A DNA stretch of 64,000 nt from Solea solea (lineage: Eukaryota; Chordata; Actinopteri; Pleuronectiformes; Soleidae): contig NC_081148.1 of assembly GCF_958295425.1 (NCBI RefSeq), positions 8,279,466 through 8,343,465 of the forward strand, given 5' to 3'. Position numbers and translations under genes: made by a program. Positions 63,047 through 64,000 of this stretch are shown here, piece after piece (positions within the stretch are counted from its first letter, which is position 1; the number at the start of each line of letters is the position of its first letter). The notes under the pieces were generated by a model that was not told the DNA's origin, did no database searches, and saw only the letters and a list, made by a program, of their open reading frames with translations.

Positions 63047-64000
63047 GCGCGCCTTTGCTCGCTGAACCCCCGCCGCTCCTCCTTCCTCCTCGACACTCGC
63101 TTTCTCCAAGATCTGCTAAAGACGTCCGGCAAAATGCTCTCTGTGTAACTCAATGGAAGTATTCTCTCAATCTCTCTCTCTCACTCATTGCTCTCTTTCT
63201 TTCTGTGAAGCCACTTTTTTTCCTTTCAAAAAAACCACAGGCCTCGTGAAGCCAACTTTGAAGTGTTATTGAATTGTAAAATCCCCTCCGTGAACCCGGT
63301 CATAGCACTTTAAGAGACTGAAGGACATCAAAAGCATCTCCAACTTTGGATGGGAGGGAAGGGGCTCAGTGAGGAGGCTGGTTGGCTTGTCCATATGACA
63401 TCATTTCTTTCTTTCTTTCTTTCTCTCTCTTTTTCTTTTTGTTATTTGTTATTTTTGATATTTATTTTTGTTCTTGTCTTTTATAAAGAAGAAAAAAAAA
63501 AATACAAGTATATCTACGGTTGTGTCGTGAGGAGGTGTATAGTATATTAACACTTGACTTACAGTGCAACTAGAAAGTAGGGTATGAAGTGCCAACCAGA
63601 ACATATCCAGTAACCAGTCCAAGTTATTACCCATCATCACAGCTGTTGTCCTGCAGGACAAAAGTGACTCGCAAACACTCCCCTCGAACCCACGAGTCAT
63701 GTCGGATTGCAAAATTACATTTCAGAGCTGTTACGGTTAGTAAAAATTCCAGTCACTCTTAGCAAAACAGTCCATATGTTATTTTTTATTTTGTAATAGT
63801 TTTATTTATACTTAAACATGTGTTTATATTGTTGGAGATGATCCTAGTTTCCTGTCATGAGAGATAAAACAAATGCCAACAACATATCTTTCCAAAAAAT
63901 GATGACAAAGTCGTGGTTCACTCTGGACAAAGTATTTTTTTTTTTTGCATTGAACTGTGACACAATCTCAATTCCTAGGCTCAATTTCGGACGGCGGCTG
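63047..64000 (+). other. ppp3r1: ppp3r1 3' UTR, probably running off the window
   Basis: The non-coding sequence after the stop holds a (TTTC)n tract at about 63405-63425 and A/T-rich segments. No AATAAA was found before the window edge, so the message probably ends beyond 64000. No further gene was seen. Confidence 0.6.

Overview
This is nuclear DNA of a vertebrate, most likely a percomorph teleost fish. It holds three spliced genes in AT-leaning DNA rich in microsatellites (CA, TA, GA and CT runs) and decayed fish-type transposable-element relics: tRNA-derived SINE tails, small inverted-repeat elements, and LINE 3' ends. I found no bacterial-style operon, no CRISPR array, and no intact transposase or reverse transcriptase gene.

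Layout. Positions 1-33,859 contain no coding exon I can recognise. They are best read as the downstream side, probably the large first intron, of a minus-strand kcnq5 gene whose first coding exon lies at 33,860-34,200. A divergent spacer of about 2.9 kb follows, holding a LINE 3'-end relic and a 937-bp inverted-repeat element. Next is plus-strand cnrip1 (three coding exons, 37,094-40,127), then its 3' region. Plus-strand ppp3r1 (six coding exons, 43,102-63,046) fills most of the rest, and its 3' UTR probably runs off the right edge.

The genes. kcnq5 encodes an M-type (Kv7.5) voltage-gated potassium channel subunit. cnrip1 encodes a small protein that binds the CB1 cannabinoid receptor C-terminal tail. 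ppp3r1 encodes calcineurin B, the four-EF-hand regulatory subunit of the Ca2+/calmodulin-dependent phosphatase. All three are linked to neuronal signalling, but nothing in the sequence shows that they work as a unit. The cnrip1-ppp3r1 pair in the same orientation matches the order at human 2p14, so it is conserved synteny. Human KCNQ5 lies on chromosome 6q, so its head-to-head placement here reflects a rearrangement in one lineage.

Points that most merit a check: a Gly-to-Glu change at an otherwise invariant KCNQ position just before S1; a competing splice donor in cnrip1 exon 1 that would create an immediate stop; an upstream in-frame ATG 109 codons before the ppp3r1 start; a 630-bp element with perfect 31-bp terminal inverted repeats and a TTA target duplication; and the inverted-repeat element between the divergent kcnq5 and cnrip1 starts. 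I did not find a convincing new biological system in this window.
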